In this document: positions 9,121-18,216 of the stretch, one piece after another
Position numbering within the stretch: position 1 is the first letter of the stretch
How the letters are laid out: every line of letters begins with the position of its first letter
Assembly: GCF_002954765.1 (NCBI RefSeq)
Contig: NZ_MTPW01000001.1
Coordinates: 943,501-1,007,500, forward strand
From: Nonlabens arenilitoris
GTDB taxonomy: Bacteria; Bacteroidota; Bacteroidia; Flavobacteriales; Flavobacteriaceae
Reading direction: 5' to 3'
Length of the DNA: 64,000 nt
Notes under the pieces: model-generated
Told to the model about the DNA's origin: nothing
Database searches by the model: none
The model's input: the letters and a program-made list of their open reading frames with translations, nothing else
Program-made: the position numbers and the translations under genes

Positions 9121-10092
9121 TTGTTTCAGTCAGTTTTTAATATTACCTCATCATCTAAGTTTGAAGAAATGGCACTGTCCATTTTTAAACATCAATTAGA
9201 TCACAACGCTATATATCATAAATACTGTCATTTAATAGATAGAACAACGCCACAAACGGTAGATGAAATTCCCTATCTTCCAATTTCTTTTTTCAAAAGC
9301 CATCATATAGTTAGCAATACTAACAAGTCACAAATCACATTTACAAGTAGTGGTACAACAGGCATAACCACATCTAAACATCATGTCACTGATACTGCTG
9401 TATATGATTTGAGCCTGGATAAAAGTTTTGCTATCACTTATGGTAATCATCAAGAGTATGCGGTACTAGCATTATTACCACATTATTTAGAACGCAGTGG
9501 ATCATCTTTAGTTTATATGGCACAACGCTGGATAGAAAAAAGCAAACATCCGTCTAGCGGTTTTTATCTGAATAATATTGAGGAACTTGCACAGGTGCTT
9601 AAAATCTTAAGACAACAAAATCAAAAAGTCATTCTCATAGGAGTCACATTTGCCTTACTTCAACTAGCAGAAAAGTTTCCTCAAGAATTACCCCAAACCA
9701 TCATCATTGAGACTGGCGGAATGAAAGGCATGCGCAAAGAAATTATCAAACAAGAATTGCATGACATTTTAAAATCTGCTTTCGCGAAAGCGAGTATACA
9801 AAGTGAATACGGCATGACAGAACTGTTATCCCAAGCATATGCTATCGATGGTATCAATTTTACCACGCCGCCATGGATGAGAGCGACTACTCGAGACACT
9901 AATGATCCATTGAGCTTATTAAAATCCACAAAAACTGGTGGACTTAATATTATTGATCTAGCAAATTATAATTCCTGTTCCTTTATCGCAACCCAAGACT
10001 TAGGAAAGGCATTTTTAGATGGGTCTTTCCAAGTCTTAGGTAGGTTTGATCAGTCTGATATAAGAGGTTGTAATTTAATGGCTGTGGAGTAG
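9121..10092 (+). CDS. LuxE/PaaK-like acyl-protein synthetase (acyltransferase)
   Basis: This 323-residue cytosolic protein resembles the acyl-protein synthetase LuxE, a branch of the adenylate-forming superfamily. The adenylation motif is clear: TFTSSGTTGITTSKH (about residues 76-90), plus a later QSEYGMTELLSQAY block typical of the family. LuxE activates a fatty acid and holds it as a thioester for reduction; no luxCDAB genes are present, so bioluminescence is not implied. The real substrate is unknown. The start is taken as TTG 9121; the first ATG would remove 16 residues (FNITSSSKFEEMALSIFKHQ) that look like the normal N-terminal region of homologues. A copy of the palindromic element encodes AFAKAS near residue 220. 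It ends four bases before the convergent tyrS. Confidence 0.65.
   Translation: MFQSVFNITSSSKFEEMALSIFKHQLDHNAIYHKYCHLIDRTTPQTVDEIPYLPISFFKSHHIVSNTNKSQITFTSSGTTGITTSKHHVTDTAVYDLSLDKSFAITYGNHQEYAVLALLPHYLERSGSSLVYMAQRWIEKSKHPSSGFYLNNIEELAQVLKILRQQNQKVILIGVTFALLQLAEKFPQELPQTIIIETGGMKGMRKEIIKQELHDILKSAFAKASIQSEYGMTELLSQAYAIDGINFTTPPWMRATTRDTNDPLSLLKSTKTGGLNIIDLANYNSCSFIATQDLGKAFLDGSFQVLGRFDQSDIRGCNLMAVE
9778..9792. repeat. Palindromic element copy 2 (exact 15-mer), inside LuxE-like gene
   Basis: GCTTTCGCGAAAGCG is read in frame as A-F-A-K-A in the LuxE-like protein (codons GCT TTC GCG AAA GCG). Confidence 0.9.
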
Positions 10093-10096
10093 CGTT

Positions 10097-11395
10097 TTAC
10101 TTCACTAACACTAAAAAGTAATTACGTTTACCTCTTTGTAACAACAACATATTCTCTGCAATTAAATCACCTGATGTAATTACTGTATCTTCAGTAATTT
10201 TATTCTTGTTTATAGATAAGCTATTCTCTTTAAGAGCACGGCGCACCTCACTATTAGAAGGTAAAAAGCTCGTTAAGTCTGCCAGAAGAGTAACAGGATC
10301 TACTCCATCCTTTAAAGCGTCTTTAGAAATCTCAGCTTGTGGGACACCTTCAAAAATATCTAATAAAGTTTCTTGATTGAATTCACTCCACTGCTCTGGT
10401 GTCACGGTTTTACTAAACAATATTTGAGAAGCCTTAAGTGCTGTATCATAAGCCTCACGACCATGTACCATTACAGTAACCTCTTCAGCAAGACGTTTTT
10501 GTAAAACTCTATAGCCTGGATCTTTTGCATGTTCTTCAATTAAAGCCTCACAAGTATTTTTATCTAAAAATGTGAAGATTTTAATCCAGTTAATAGCATC
10601 TTCATCAGTAGCATTAATCCAAAACTGAAAGAACTTATAAACAGATGTCTTATCTGCATCTAACCAGATGTTCCCAGATTCGGTTTTACCAAATTTAGTT
10701 CCGTCTGCCTTAGTAACTAACGGTGTCGTTAATGCATATGCTTTACCACCTAGCTTACGACGTACTAATTCAGTACCAGTCGTTATATTTCCCCATTGAT
10801 CACTACCACCTATTTGTAGCTTACAATTCATATTTTCATACAGATGAACATAGTCATAACCCTGAAAAAGTTGGTATGTAAATTCTGTAAAACTCATTCC
10901 TTCGCCTTCACCTTGGACTCGTTTTTTTACAGAATCTTTTGCCATCATATAGTTAACAGTAATATGTTTCCCTACATCCCTAGCAAAATCTATAAGACTA
11001 AAATTCTTCATCCAGTCATAGTTATTCACTAAAACTGCTCTGGTAGCATCATCACCTTTTTCAAAATCAATAAATCTAGATAACACAGACTGTACACCAG
11101 CGATATTTTTATCTAGTATCTCTTGAGTTAATAAATTGCGCTCGTCACTTTTACCAGATGGATCGCCTATCATACCTGTAGCGCCACCTACTAGAGCAAT
11201 AGGCCTATGACCTGCACGCTGTAAATGCATTAATAAAATGATTTGCACCATACTACCTATGTGCAAAGAATCTGCAGTGGGATCAAAACCTATATATCCT
11301 GTAACAACTTCCTTTTCAAGTAATTCTTCAGTTCCTGGCATGATATCATGTATCATACCTCTCCATCTTAGTTCTTCAGCAAAATTGTAAGTCAT
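10097..11395 (-). CDS. tyrS: Tyrosyl-tRNA synthetase
   Basis: This class I aminoacyl-tRNA synthetase charges tRNA-Tyr with tyrosine. The protein of 432 residues from ATG 11395 ([13 protein letters not shown]) has the normal length. Visible motifs are the tyrosine/ATP-binding [17 protein letters not shown] (HIGH-type motif HIGS), the tyrosine pocket [26 protein letters not shown], the KFGKT version of KMSKS, and a C-terminal S4 RNA-binding domain ending [11 protein letters not shown] rejected the TTG at 11416, which adds seven residues, because a promoter-like TATATTTG overlaps it. It is transcribed divergently from the epimerase gene. Confidence 0.97.
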   Translation of the reverse strand: MTYNFAEELRWRGMIHDIMPGTEELLEKEVVTGYIGFDPTADSLHIGSMVQIILLMHLQRAGHRPIALVGGATGMIGDPSGKSDERNLLTQEILDKNIAGVQSVLSRFIDFEKGDDATRAVLVNNYDWMKNFSLIDFARDVGKHITVNYMMAKDSVKKRVQGEGEGMSFTEFTYQLFQGYDYVHLYENMNCKLQIGGSDQWGNITTGTELVRRKLGGKAYALTTPLVTKADGTKFGKTESGNIWLDADKTSVYKFFQFWINATDEDAINWIKIFTFLDKNTCEALIEEHAKDPGYRVLQKRLAEEVTVMVHGREAYDTALKASQILFSKTVTPEQWSEFNQETLLDIFEGVPQAEISKDALKDGVDPVTLLADLTSFLPSNSEVRRALKENSLSINKNKITEDTVITSGDLIAENMLLLQRGKRNYFLVLVK

Positions 11396-11413
11396 CTCAA
11401 AATATTTAAGCTG

Positions 11414-11421
11414 CAAATATA
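11414..11421 (-). promoter_or_regulatory. Candidate -7 promoter element for tyrS
   Basis: On the minus strand TATATTTG fits TAnnTTTG and lies 18 bases before the ATG of tyrS. No TTG is found at the expected -33 position, so the assignment rests on one element. Confidence 0.45.
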
Positions 11422-11477
11422 TAGGCTTTACCGCACTTTTAAGAGTATTTAAAGCGCGGTTTATGTACTTTTACCAT

Positions 11478-12479
11478 ATGATTTTAGTAACTGGCGGCAC
11501 TGGACTAGTAGGTGGACATTTGTTATACCGCTTTTGCGAAAGCGGAATTCCAACAAGAGCAATATATCGAGATCTTAAGAGTATCGATAAAACACGTGCT
11601 ATATTTAATTCTTATGGTGCTAACAAAGCTACCCTTGTAGATGAAATCGAATGGGTTCAAGGAGACATTCTTGAAATCCCTAGCCTTGAACAAGCCATGG
11701 AAGGCATCACAAAAGTTTATCACTGTGCTGCCATTGTAGATGGCGCTCCTTTCTGGCAAATGAAGAAAGTTAATGTAACAGGAACTTCTAATATTATCAA
11801 TACCGCACAAGCTCATCAAATAGAGAAACTATGCTATGTAAGTAGCATAGCAACACTGGGCGACCCAGTAGGACAACGAGCTATAAATGAAGAAGACTTT
11901 TTTAATCTAGACGCAAAAAATAGCAACTATGCCATTTCAAAATACGGTGGCGAGATGGAAGTATGGCGTGCAACTCAAGAAGGGATGAATGTTATTATAG
12001 TTAATCCTGGTGTTATTATAGGTGAAGGAAACTGGGAAAGCGGATCTGGAAAATTATTCTCTCAAACCTATAGAAAACAACCCTTTTATACAGATGGTTC
12101 TAGCGGTTTTGTAGATGTAAGAGATGTCACAAACGCGATGATACAACTTATGAATTCTGATATAGTTAATGAACGTTTTATTATCGTTCAATCATCGATT
12201 CATTATAAAGAGATTTTAAGTAAAATAAGTCATAGTTTAAAAAAGAAAGCACCTAAGATCATGGTTCCTAAATGGATTTTATACCTCATATCTGCAACAA
12301 TGAAGGTAGGCCACTGGATAGGTTTTAATAGAGGTCTAGAACGTGCTACTGTTCAATCTTTAACCTCTCATAGTAAGTATGATGGTTTAAAGATTAAAAA
12401 CCACATTAACTTCAGCTACACACCGATTGATGAAAGCATCCAACGAGTAAGCGATTACTATTTAAAAACTGTAAAATAA
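11478..12479 (+). CDS. NAD-dependent epimerase/dehydratase family protein (extended SDR)
   Basis: This 333-residue extended short-chain dehydrogenase starts with the Rossmann motif MILVTGGTGLVGGHLLYRF (GxxGxxG). It has the SDR catalytic serine region (YVSSIATLGDP) and the YAISK catalytic Tyr-Lys pair (NYAISKYGGE). The family acts on nucleotide sugars, dihydroflavonols or sterol-like substrates; the closest overall look is the dihydroflavonol-4-reductase-like branch, but the substrate is not readable. I chose ATG 11478 over ATG 11463 because the Rossmann strand normally starts right at the N terminus. A variant palindromic element at 11529-11544 encodes RFCES within the first helix. The stop codon is part of a hairpin shared with the convergent lipoprotein gene. 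Confidence 0.8.
   Translation: MILVTGGTGLVGGHLLYRFCESGIPTRAIYRDLKSIDKTRAIFNSYGANKATLVDEIEWVQGDILEIPSLEQAMEGITKVYHCAAIVDGAPFWQMKKVNVTGTSNIINTAQAHQIEKLCYVSSIATLGDPVGQRAINEEDFFNLDAKNSNYAISKYGGEMEVWRATQEGMNVIIVNPGVIIGEGNWESGSGKLFSQTYRKQPFYTDGSSGFVDVRDVTNAMIQLMNSDIVNERFIIVQSSIHYKEILSKISHSLKKKAPKIMVPKWILYLISATMKVGHWIGFNRGLERATVQSLTSHSKYDGLKIKNHINFSYTPIDESIQRVSDYYLKTVK
11529..11544. repeat. Palindromic element copy 3 (one mismatch), inside epimerase gene
   Basis: CGCTTTTGCGAAAGCG differs from the 16-mer at one base. It is read in frame as R-F-C-E-S. Confidence 0.75.
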
Positions 12480-12496
12480 GAAGAAGCTTATTTTAC
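12471..12496. other. Hairpin spanning both convergent stop codons
   Basis: A perfect 10-bp inverted repeat (GTAAAATAAG and its complement, loop AAGAAG) contains the stop codon of the epimerase gene on one arm and of the DUF4296 gene on the other. It is AT-rich and lacks a following T tract, so it may protect mRNA 3' ends rather than terminate. Confidence 0.5.
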
Positions 12497-12907
12497 GGAC
12501 TCTAGAACTTTATCAATCTTATTTTTTGAAATAGAGTCCAATTGAGTTGGCTTTTCATTTAATCTATTTTGCCTTTCGGTTACACTGTCTTTAATCACTT
12601 GTAAGTTTTTATCAACTAGTTCCAGAACTTCGATAAAGTCCTCTACTCTATCCGCATAATAATTAAAATTACTTTTGTAAGAGATACTATCAATACCATG
12701 TTTTTGATAAACATATTGATCTGGTACAATACCCAGATCAACAAATGATTTACGATTAGAGGTCATGGATCCTTCTATTAGGTAAACATCTGTCATAATA
12801 GAAGCCATCTTTTCAGTATTAAAAAAAGGATCTGGTTTAGGCGATTTTTTAATGCCGGAACACGCTCCTATTAATAATATGATTGAAACGACTAATAACT
12901 TTTTCAT
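12488..12907 (-). CDS. DUF4296-family lipoprotein
   Basis: This 139-residue protein starts with a lipoprotein signal (MKKLLVVSIILLIGACSG) whose lipobox IGAC marks lipidation at the cysteine. The body (KMASIMTDVYLIEGSMTSNRKS) matches what I recall of DUF4296, a small Bacteroidota-specific family of unknown function. It ends in a predicted helix rich in charged residues. It overlaps the dihydroorotase gene by four bases (ATGA), so it is the last gene of a three-gene unit: glycosyltransferase, dihydroorotase, lipoprotein. Its biochemical role is unknown. Confidence 0.75.
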   Translation of the reverse strand: MKKLLVVSIILLIGACSGIKKSPKPDPFFNTEKMASIMTDVYLIEGSMTSNRKSFVDLGIVPDQYVYQKHGIDSISYKSNFNYYADRVEDFIEVLELVDKNLQVIKDSVTERQNRLNEKPTQLDSISKNKIDKVLESVK

Positions 12908-14244
12908 CGTTGAAAAGTAAGTGCTTGAGCATTTTTCACCTTATTAACTTTAAAATTTTGGTAAGCAAGGTGACCATTTACAAAAGTATGAGTGATACGG
13001 CTATTAAAAGTAACACCTTCAAAGGGTGACCATCCACATTTTGCTAATATATTATCTTTAGTTACAGTCCATGGATTATTAGGGTCCACTAGCACAAGAT
13101 CTGCCTTATAACCTTCTCTTATAAAACCACGATCTGCTATATCAAATAGTAGTGCTGGATTATGGCACATTTTCTCGACTACTTTTTCTATAGAAATTTT
13201 TTCTTTTGCTACAAATTGCATCATTGCAGGTAAAGCATGTTGCACTAACGGTCCACCGCTAGGACAATTTAAATAAGAATTTGACTTCTCATCAATTGTA
13301 TGCGGTGCATGATCTGTGGCGATGACATCTATGCGATCATCTAATAAGGCTTCCCATATTTCTTCACGGTCCTTTACGGTCTTTACAGCTGGATTCCATT
13401 TAATTAAAGAGCCTTTTGAGGCATAGTCTTCATCACTAAACCATAAGTGATGTATACACACTTCAGATGTGATCTGTTTATCCTTTATAGCCTTTTTGTT
13501 ATTGAATAAAGCTGTTTCTCTGCCTGTTGAAAGGTGAAATACATGAATTCTACCACCCGTTTCTTTTGCCAGTTCTACAGCTCCTGAACTACTAAGGTAA
13601 CAAGCCTCTTCACTTCTAATAACAGGATGTTGTTCCATAGGAATATCATCTCCATAAGTTTCAATGGCTGTTTGTAGATTAGCTTTAATGGTTGCTTCAT
13701 CTTCACAATGTAGTGCTATTCTCAATTTTACATTAGAGAATATTTTTTTGAGCACTTCTTTATCATCAACTAGCATATTACCGGTGGAGGATCCTAAAAA
13801 CAACTTTAAAGCAGGTACTTTAGTAATATCTACTTTGAGTATCTCGTCTAAGTTATCGTTTGTACCACCAAACATAAAAGCATAGTTTGCATAACTATCC
13901 TTGGCAGCTGTAGCCATTTTATTCTCCCATTCTTTTATGGTAGTCGTTTGTGGTGAAGTATTAGGCATTTCCATGTAAGTAGTAATACCACCAGCCACAG
14001 CAGCTGCACTTTCGGATTCAATATTACCTTTATGAGTTAGACCTGGCTCTCTAAAGTGCACCTGATCATCTATAACACCTGGTAATAAGTATTTACCTTC
14101 TGCATCAATGATAATTGTATTACCATCTTTAGCACTTATGCTATCTGAAATCTCTTTAATAACGTCACCTTCTATAAGAAGATCACCATTTCTAGTGATT
14201 CCATCAGTAACGATTTTGGCATTTTTAATTAACGTCTTTCTCAT
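12904..14244 (-). CDS. pyrC: Dihydroorotase (PyrC/allantoinase-like), first metal histidine replaced
   Basis: This 446-residue amidohydrolase has the family order and length for class I dihydroorotase, which cyclises carbamoyl-aspartate in pyrimidine synthesis. The N-terminal metal motif reads GVIDDQVHFREPG: the usual His-x-His is Gln-x-His (Gln61, His63). The remaining active-site markers are present: the Lys that is carboxylated (ALKLFLGSSTGN), the HCED and HVFHLST histidines, and the Asp in IATDHAPHT. It overlaps the glycosyltransferase upstream and the lipoprotein downstream by four bases each. The missing histidine may reflect a lineage-specific metal site, or a non-catalytic paralogue; a second dihydroorotase elsewhere would decide this. 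Confidence 0.85.
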   Translation of the reverse strand: MRKTLIKNAKIVTDGITRNGDLLIEGDVIKEISDSISAKDGNTIIIDAEGKYLLPGVIDDQVHFREPGLTHKGNIESESAAAVAGGITTYMEMPNTSPQTTTIKEWENKMATAAKDSYANYAFMFGGTNDNLDEILKVDITKVPALKLFLGSSTGNMLVDDKEVLKKIFSNVKLRIALHCEDEATIKANLQTAIETYGDDIPMEQHPVIRSEEACYLSSSGAVELAKETGGRIHVFHLSTGRETALFNNKKAIKDKQITSEVCIHHLWFSDEDYASKGSLIKWNPAVKTVKDREEIWEALLDDRIDVIATDHAPHTIDEKSNSYLNCPSGGPLVQHALPAMMQFVAKEKISIEKVVEKMCHNPALLFDIADRGFIREGYKADLVLVDPNNPWTVTKDNILAKCGWSPFEGVTFNSRITHTFVNGHLAYQNFKVNKVKNAQALTFQR

Positions 14245-14969
14245 ATATCTAGTTTCCCTAATAAACTACTTATCTTCATTTTTAAAACCCCAAAAACGGC
14301 TTCACTTATAATACCACCACTCATTTTAGAATTACCTCTAGAGCGATCTGTAAAAATCACAGGTACCTCAACAATTTTTGCCTTTAGTAACCATGCTTTG
14401 AACTTCATTTCTATCTGAAATGCATAGCCTACAAATTTAATCTTATTCAAATTAAATCTTCTTAATAAAGATGCTTTATAGCAAACAAACCCTGCTGTAG
14501 TATCGTGTATTTGCATTCTAGTAATCCATCTCACATATCTAGACGCTCCATAAGACAATAAAATACGTGACATGGGCCAATTAACAACATTAACACCTTT
14601 TACATACCTACTTCCTATCGCTAGATCTGCACCTAGCTCGCAGGCTGAATATAGCTTGTGAAGATCTGCAGGATTATGTGAAAAATCAGCATCCATTTCA
14701 AAAACATAATCATATTCCCTCATTAAAGCCCATTTAAAACCATGTATATAAGCAGTTCCTAAACCTTGTTTTCCAGCTCTTTTCTCTATAAAAAGCCTAT
14801 TAGAAAAACGCTTTTGGTAATCCTCTACAATTAGTGCTGTCCCGTCAGGCGAGTTATCATCTACAATTAAAACATGTACATCTTGGTAAAGAGAGAAAAC
14901 GGAATCCATTATTAAGGATATATTTTCTTTCTCGTTATATGTAGGAATTATAACAATTGATTTCTTCAT
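14241..14969 (-). CDS. Polyprenol-phosphate mannose synthase-like glycosyltransferase (GT2)
   Basis: This 242-residue inverting GT2 enzyme starts with IVIIPTYNEKENISLIMDSV and has the nucleotide-binding DDNSPDGTA and the metal-binding DADFSH motif (FEMDADFSHNP). Length and motifs match the soluble, DPM1-like type that transfers a sugar from a GDP- or UDP-sugar to a polyprenol phosphate at the inner membrane, without C-terminal membrane segments. The product would feed glycan assembly on secreted proteins or lipids. It is the first gene of a tightly overlapping unit with the dihydroorotase and the DUF4296 lipoprotein. Exact sugar and lipid are not readable. Confidence 0.82.
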   Translation of the reverse strand: MKKSIVIIPTYNEKENISLIMDSVFSLYQDVHVLIVDDNSPDGTALIVEDYQKRFSNRLFIEKRAGKQGLGTAYIHGFKWALMREYDYVFEMDADFSHNPADLHKLYSACELGADLAIGSRYVKGVNVVNWPMSRILLSYGASRYVRWITRMQIHDTTAGFVCYKASLLRRFNLNKIKFVGYAFQIEMKFKAWLLKAKIVEVPVIFTDRSRGNSKMSGGIISEAVFGVLKMKISSLLGKLDI

Positions 14970-15043
14970 AGAGCTGGTAAAAATAACGAAATAAATAGCC
15001 GAGCGGTATTAACGAAAAACAAAAGAACTTATTTTTACAGTCC

Positions 15044-15696
15044 ATGGAACTAAGAGAATTAAATTATAATAATTGGGTAACGATTGTTTTAGCGGTTTGC
15101 TTGCTACTTCTTGTCATTGCAAAATGGATTTATAAAAATGAATTTCAACACTTATTAAGCGCAGCTATAAGTGATAGATATATTAAGGTCTCTCGTAATG
15201 AAAACCCATATCATGGTTTAAGAATAATCACTGTCTCTGTTTATACCATAGGGCTAGCATTATGGATTACTAAGCTTTCTTATCTAGAGGAAAGGTCACT
15301 TTTAGACTTTAAAACCTTTACCTTAATACTTACTGGATTGACCATATTTATTCTCGCAAAGCGATATTTATCAATGATGATTGCCTCTTTATTGAAATTT
15401 GATGAAATACTAGAATTGATTGAATATCACAGAAACACTTACAGAGCAGTTTTAGGTATATTACTACTTATTGTCAATTTTTAATTTATTACACCTTCCC
15501 TGATTCATTGGTAATAGTACACTCTATAAGCCTTGTAAGTATTTTCATGTTTGCAATCTATAATTTAATAATTCTTTATACCTATTCAAAGTCATTACTT
15601 CAACACTCTTTTTATTTTATTTTGTATCTTTGCGCGCTTGAAACAGCACCCTATCTACTTTTATATAAGTATATTATGCTGTCTAAAGCCTACTAA
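15044..15696 (+). pseudogene. DUF4271 membrane protein gene broken by a one-base frameshift
   Basis: Two reading frames together make one DUF4271-type integral membrane protein. The first part (15044-15484) encodes 146 residues with three or four membrane segments and ends LLLIVNF. The second part reads on in the +2 frame as LIYYTFPDSLVIVHS and continues to HSFYFILYLCALETAPYLLL, the conserved C-terminal helix of the family. One extra T in the five-T run at 15478-15482 would join them exactly without losing a residue. This is either a real mutation, a slippage site, or a sequencing error in a homopolymer. The function of DUF4271 is unknown. The gene runs into hemD with an 11-base gap. Confidence 0.75.
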
Positions 15697-15707
15697 TAAA
15701 GAAAAGA

Positions 15708-16454
15708 ATGCCTATGAAAGTGAAGACAATTTTAGTTTCCCAACCTGAACCTAAAATGGAAAATTCACCCTATCAGACTTTAGTAGACCGTACTAAGGTA
15801 AAGATAGATTTCCGTTCGTTTATACATGTAGAAGGTGTTCCTTCAAAAGAAGTACGCGAGCAAAAAATAGACATCAGTAAGTTCACGGCCATCGTTTTAA
15901 CCAGTCGCAATAGTGTTGATCACTTTTTCAGAGTTGCTGAAGAAATGAGATATAAAATTCCAGACTCGTTAAAATATTTCTGTCAGAGTGAAGCTGTAGC
16001 CTATTATTTGCAAAAATATGTTGTGTACCGTAAACGTAAAATCTATGTAGGTAAACGCACGTTTAAAGAACTAGTACCACTCATAAAGAAACATAAAAAT
16101 GAAAAATTCTTAATCCCAAGTTCTGATAAATTACAGGATGAAGTACCAGAGCAAATGGATGCTTTAGGTGTGGTTTGGACATCAGGAACTTTTTTCCGCA
16201 CGGTAATTAGTGATCTTTCTGACCTTGCAGACGTGAAGTATGACATCTTAGTGTTTTTTAGCCCTAGTGGTATTGAATCTTTATTTAAAAACTTTCCTGA
16301 TTTCACACAAGATAAGACTCGCATTGCTGTTTTTGGAAACACTACTATGAAAGCTGCTGAAGATATGGGACTGCGTATTGACATACAAGCTCCTACGCCT
16401 GAGTCTCCTTCAATGACTATGGCAATTGAAAACTATATTAAGGAAGATAAATAG
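15708..16454 (+). CDS. hemD: Uroporphyrinogen-III synthase
   Basis: HemD closes and inverts hydroxymethylbilane into uroporphyrinogen III in haem synthesis, and haem is needed by the many cytochromes encoded in this window. The 248-residue protein shows the two-lobed HemD pattern: KVKTILVSQPEP at the start, AIVLTSRNSVDHFF in the first lobe, and ILVFFSPSGIESLF followed by AVFGNTTMKAAEDMGL in the second. Sequence identity in this family is low, so the call rests on these blocks and length. A second ATG at 15714 is an equally good start. It shares a two-way terminator with the convergent pckA gene. Confidence 0.88.
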   Translation: MPMKVKTILVSQPEPKMENSPYQTLVDRTKVKIDFRSFIHVEGVPSKEVREQKIDISKFTAIVLTSRNSVDHFFRVAEEMRYKIPDSLKYFCQSEAVAYYLQKYVVYRKRKIYVGKRTFKELVPLIKKHKNEKFLIPSSDKLQDEVPEQMDALGVVWTSGTFFRTVISDLSDLADVKYDILVFFSPSGIESLFKNFPDFTQDKTRIAVFGNTTMKAAEDMGLRIDIQAPTPESPSMTMAIENYIKEDK

Positions 16455-16465
16455 ATCTACTATTA

Positions 16466-16481
16466 CGCTTTAGCCAAAGCG
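16466..16481. repeat. Palindromic element copy 4 (degenerate, two mismatches)
   Basis: CGCTTTAGCCAAAGCG keeps both outer arms of the 16-mer but the centre is changed. It lies between the hemD stop codon and the terminator. Confidence 0.5.
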
Positions 16482-16494
16482 ACATTTTTAAACA

Positions 16495-16528
16495 CAAAAA
16501 AGTCCCTTTTTCAAGGGACTTTTTTTAT
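16495..16528. terminator. Bidirectional intrinsic terminator between hemD and pckA
   Basis: An inverted repeat (AAGTCCCTT and its complement around a short T/C loop) is flanked by A residues on the left and T residues on the right, so it can end transcripts from both convergent genes. Confidence 0.88.
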
Positions 16529-16544
16529 TACTTCGTTAAAGAAA

Positions 16545-18155
16545 TTAATATTTTAATGGAGCTCCTGCCATTATTTCTGAAGAAGCATATTCTTCAAATT
16601 GCTTAAAGTTATCTCTAAATGCATTAGTCAACTTTGAAGCGGTAGCATAATACCCTTCATCATTTTTCCATGTTGCTCTAGGACTTAAAACGTCTGTTGG
16701 CACATTAGGACAAGTACGAGGTTGTGCTACTCCAAAAACAGAGTGTACGTGGTAATTATCTTTATTTGCAGCCTCTAAACTACCATCCATGGCTGCTGTA
16801 ATCATAGCTCGAGTATATTTCAACTTCATTCGCGAACCTACACCATATGGTCCACCGGTCCATCCTGTATTTACTAACCATACATTAACACCTGTTTCTT
16901 TCATTTTTGCACTCAACATCTCAGCATACTTAGTTGGGTGAAGAGGCATAAATGGCGCTCCAAAACAAGCAGAGAAACTAGGCACTGGCTCTGTAATACC
17001 AGCTTCTGTTCCAGCAACTTTTGCAGTATAACCACTAATGAAATGATATGCCGCTTGACCAGGAGTTAATTTTGATATAGGAGGCAACACACCAAAAGCA
17101 TCTGCCGTTAAAAAGAAAATGTTCTTAGGATTATCTCCTACAGAAGGTTTTTTAATATTATCTATATGAAAAATAGGGTAACTAACTCTCGTATTTTGAG
17201 TGATGCTTGTGTCTTTAAAATCTACTGTTTTATCAGCATTTAAAATGACATTTTCTAAAATTGCACCAGGCTTGATAGCGTTGTAAATTTCAGGCTCACC
17301 TTCTGCATCCAGGTTAATTACTTTTGCATAACAACCACCTTCAAAATTGAATACATCATTATTTGAAGTCCAACCATGCTCATCATCACCTATTAATGCA
17401 CGATCTGGATCAGTAGAAAGAGTAGTTTTACCTGTTCCACTTAAACCAAAAAAGATGGCAGTATTCCCATCTTTTCCTACATTTGCGCTACAGTGCATAG
17501 GTAAGGTATCTTTATAAACAGGCAAAATAAAGTTAAGAGCACTGAAGATTCCTTTTTTGATTTCACCAGTGTAACCTGTACCTCCTATTAATGCAATCTT
17601 TCTAGAAAAATTAAGAATAGCAAAATTATGTTGTCTAGTACCATCTTGATCTGGTACCGCCATAAATCCAGGTGCGTTAATTACAGTCCATTCTGGAGTG
17701 AAGCTTTCTAACTCTTCATTTTCTGGTCTTAAGAACATATTATAAGCAAACATGTTAGACCATGGATACTCATTAATTACTCTTATATTTAGTCTATAGT
17801 CTTGGTGTGCACAAGCATATGCGTCTCTTACAAAAATATCCTTACCGTCAAGATATGAGGTTACTTTATTAAGTAAAGTGTCGAATTTATCTGCCTCAAA
17901 AGGGATATTGATATTTCCCCACCACACCTTGTCTTCAGTTACTTCATCTCTTACAATAAAGCGATCCATAGGTGACCTACCGGTAAACTCGCCCGTATTA
18001 ACTGCGAGAGTGCCGTTAGCGGTTTCTTTACCATCATAGCTAGCAACACTAATCTTTTGCAGCTCTGCTGGTGGTAGTTGATAATTGATTTTGGAATTTT
18101 TAATTCCCCATTCTTCTAACGAAATCGTTTTCGTAACTAAGGTATTTGAACCCAT
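16545..18155 (-). CDS. pckA: Phosphoenolpyruvate carboxykinase (ATP)
   Basis: This enzyme converts oxaloacetate and ATP to phosphoenolpyruvate, CO2 and ADP, the first committed step of gluconeogenesis. The 536-residue length is normal for the ATP-dependent form. Residues 237-245 (GLSGTGKTT) are the kinase P-loop. The substrate-binding segment GEFTGRSPMDRF is near residue 56, and the metal/oxaloacetate region is DDEHGW. The protein has no signal peptide. It is a single-gene unit with its own promoter element upstream and a shared terminator downstream. Together with maeB in this window it controls flow between C4 acids and C3 compounds. Confidence 0.97.
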   Translation of the reverse strand: MGSNTLVTKTISLEEWGIKNSKINYQLPPAELQKISVASYDGKETANGTLAVNTGEFTGRSPMDRFIVRDEVTEDKVWWGNINIPFEADKFDTLLNKVTSYLDGKDIFVRDAYACAHQDYRLNIRVINEYPWSNMFAYNMFLRPENEELESFTPEWTVINAPGFMAVPDQDGTRQHNFAILNFSRKIALIGGTGYTGEIKKGIFSALNFILPVYKDTLPMHCSANVGKDGNTAIFFGLSGTGKTTLSTDPDRALIGDDEHGWTSNNDVFNFEGGCYAKVINLDAEGEPEIYNAIKPGAILENVILNADKTVDFKDTSITQNTRVSYPIFHIDNIKKPSVGDNPKNIFFLTADAFGVLPPISKLTPGQAAYHFISGYTAKVAGTEAGITEPVPSFSACFGAPFMPLHPTKYAEMLSAKMKETGVNVWLVNTGWTGGPYGVGSRMKLKYTRAMITAAMDGSLEAANKDNYHVHSVFGVAQPRTCPNVPTDVLSPRATWKNDEGYYATASKLTNAFRDNFKQFEEYASSEIMAGAPLKY

Positions 18156-18188
18156 GATTATCCTTTTGTTTAGCTAAGGTTTAGGTTG

Positions 18189-18196
18189 CAAAAATA
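18189..18196 (-). promoter_or_regulatory. Candidate -7 promoter element for pckA
   Basis: On the minus strand TATTTTTG fits TAnnTTTG and would start a transcript with a leader of roughly 25-30 bases before the pckA ATG. No clear -33 TTG is seen. Confidence 0.45.
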
Positions 18197-18216
18197 GAAA
18201 TCAAATACCTCTCTCC

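Noticed and set aside
9121-10092. Bioluminescence gene (luxE)
   Set aside because: The protein is LuxE-like, but no luxCDAB genes or other light-related genes are in the window.
12471-12496. Hairpin between convergent genes as an intrinsic terminator
   Set aside because: The stem is AT-rich and lacks a following T tract; I list it only as a hairpin.
15508-15696. Short open frame after the DUF4271 fragment, as a separate small gene
   Set aside because: Its frame continues upstream without a stop to the T run, and its sequence is the missing C-terminal part of DUF4271, so it is the second half of a frameshifted gene.
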